A stretch of 64,000 nucleotides of DNA from a bacterium (GTDB lineage Bacteria; Cyanobacteriota; Vampirovibrionia; Gastranaerophilales; Gastranaerophilaceae): the NCBI GenBank assembly GCA_017467605.1, contig JAFUSQ010000060.1:27272-91271 (forward strand), read 5' to 3'. The translations under genes and the position numbers were made by a program. The notes under the pieces were generated by a model. The model saw only the letters and a list, made by a program, of their open reading frames with translations, searched no databases and was not told where the DNA came from. Shown piece after piece: positions 63,844-64,000 of this stretch (position 1 is its first letter; each line of letters starts with the position of its first letter).

Positions 63844-64000
63844 TCTCCGGTACTCCCTATACCGCCGCCTCGATCTCCTGTTCTGAAAGTTTCATCATCT
63901 TGAACAAGATTGAGTTCTATTTTCGGTCTTGGAATAACTACAAATTGAGCTATCCTTTGTGCATCATTCAAGCAGATTGTTTCTTTGCCAAAATTTATAA
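63837..64000 (-). CDS. dut: dUTPase, C-terminal fragment (runs off the window)
   Basis: The last 53 residues read ...ETICLNDAQRIAQFVVIPRPKIELNLVQDD, then the phosphate-binding motif V RGGGIGSTG, diagnostic of trimeric dUTPase, which hydrolyses dUTP to dUMP. In a phage or conjugative element it keeps uracil out of newly replicated DNA. It is the most upstream visible gene of the element's minus-strand operon. Confidence 0.85.
   Translation of the reverse strand, partial: INFGKETICLNDAQRIAQFVVIPRPKIELNLVQDDETFRTGDRGGGIGSTGEC

Larger units (their letters stand above)
60755..64000. mobile_element. Left end of an integrated element (prophage or ICE) at tRNA-Gly, continues beyond window
   Basis: A large serine recombinase gene ends inside the tRNA, followed outward by a methylase, several very small genes and dUTPase, all on one strand with overlapping starts and stops. 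Such gene packing and dUTPase are typical of temperate phage early/accessory regions. The right end and any repeated attachment site are beyond the window. Confidence 0.65.

Overview
The window looks like a chromosomal segment of an AT-rich, Gram-negative-type bacterium, most likely a gut Gastranaerophilales (Vampirovibrionia/'Melainabacteria', the non-photosynthetic sister group of Cyanobacteria). This placement is an inference. It rests on the very AT-rich coding sequence, KDO synthesis (kdsA) together with an AsmA-like protein and a barrel-like outer-membrane protein (so an outer membrane is expected), several paralogous prepilin-like genes with a FTLAEVLITIGIxGVV start, and abundant short palindromic repeats of the 'tcattccgaac...' kind. 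No marker gene such as 16S rRNA is present to settle it.

Layout. 0-9.3 kb: cell-wall genes (lytic transglycosylase, SpoIID), an XRE/prepilin pair, HU, a LysM protein, a GH13 protein, and an ftsH-acsD-acsC-like operon on the minus strand. 11.3-17 kb: an XRE gene, a repeat island holding what looks like a decayed prepilin leader, a 697-aa protein of unknown function, a CorC/TlyC protein and MITE-like repeats. 17-26.6 kb: a compact minus-strand phage morphogenesis module (LuxR-type regulator, amidase, nozzle-like protein, capsid, holin-like protein, scaffold-like protein, adaptor, terminase, portal) with no integrase, replication gene or tail fibre. 27-59 kb: mostly housekeeping genes (histidine kinase, dxr, gyrB, prfB with its programmed frameshift, glyS, AsmA-like, kdsA, pheS, rseP, NhaD/ArsB-like transporter, M48 peptidase, rsgA, prenyl synthase, dnaE) with another prepilin/HTH pair at 49-50 kb. 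59-60.7 kb: a Fic/XRE operon divergent from a prepilin. 60.75 kb to the end: the left end of an element integrated at tRNA-Gly(GCC), with a large serine recombinase, an adenine methylase, several tiny genes and a dUTPase.

Three things stand out. First, four separate loci (3.4, 11.65, 50.0 and 60.0 kb) have the same architecture: a small HTH gene divergent from a prepilin-like gene or, at one locus, what looks like a decayed prepilin leader. In three of the four, short mobile repeats are translated or inserted between the start codon and the prepilin cleavage site. I read this as a family of regulated prepilin cassettes with repeat-built leaders. Second, the 9.6-kb capsid/packaging module has an unusual gene order and a perfect 20-bp palindrome upstream of its LuxR-type first gene, which suggests a domesticated particle (GTA-like) or capsid-forming satellite. 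Third, shortened homologues of both subunits of the corrinoid iron-sulfur protein follow ftsH with no other Wood-Ljungdahl genes nearby, and the small-subunit gene seems to lack a canonical start codon.
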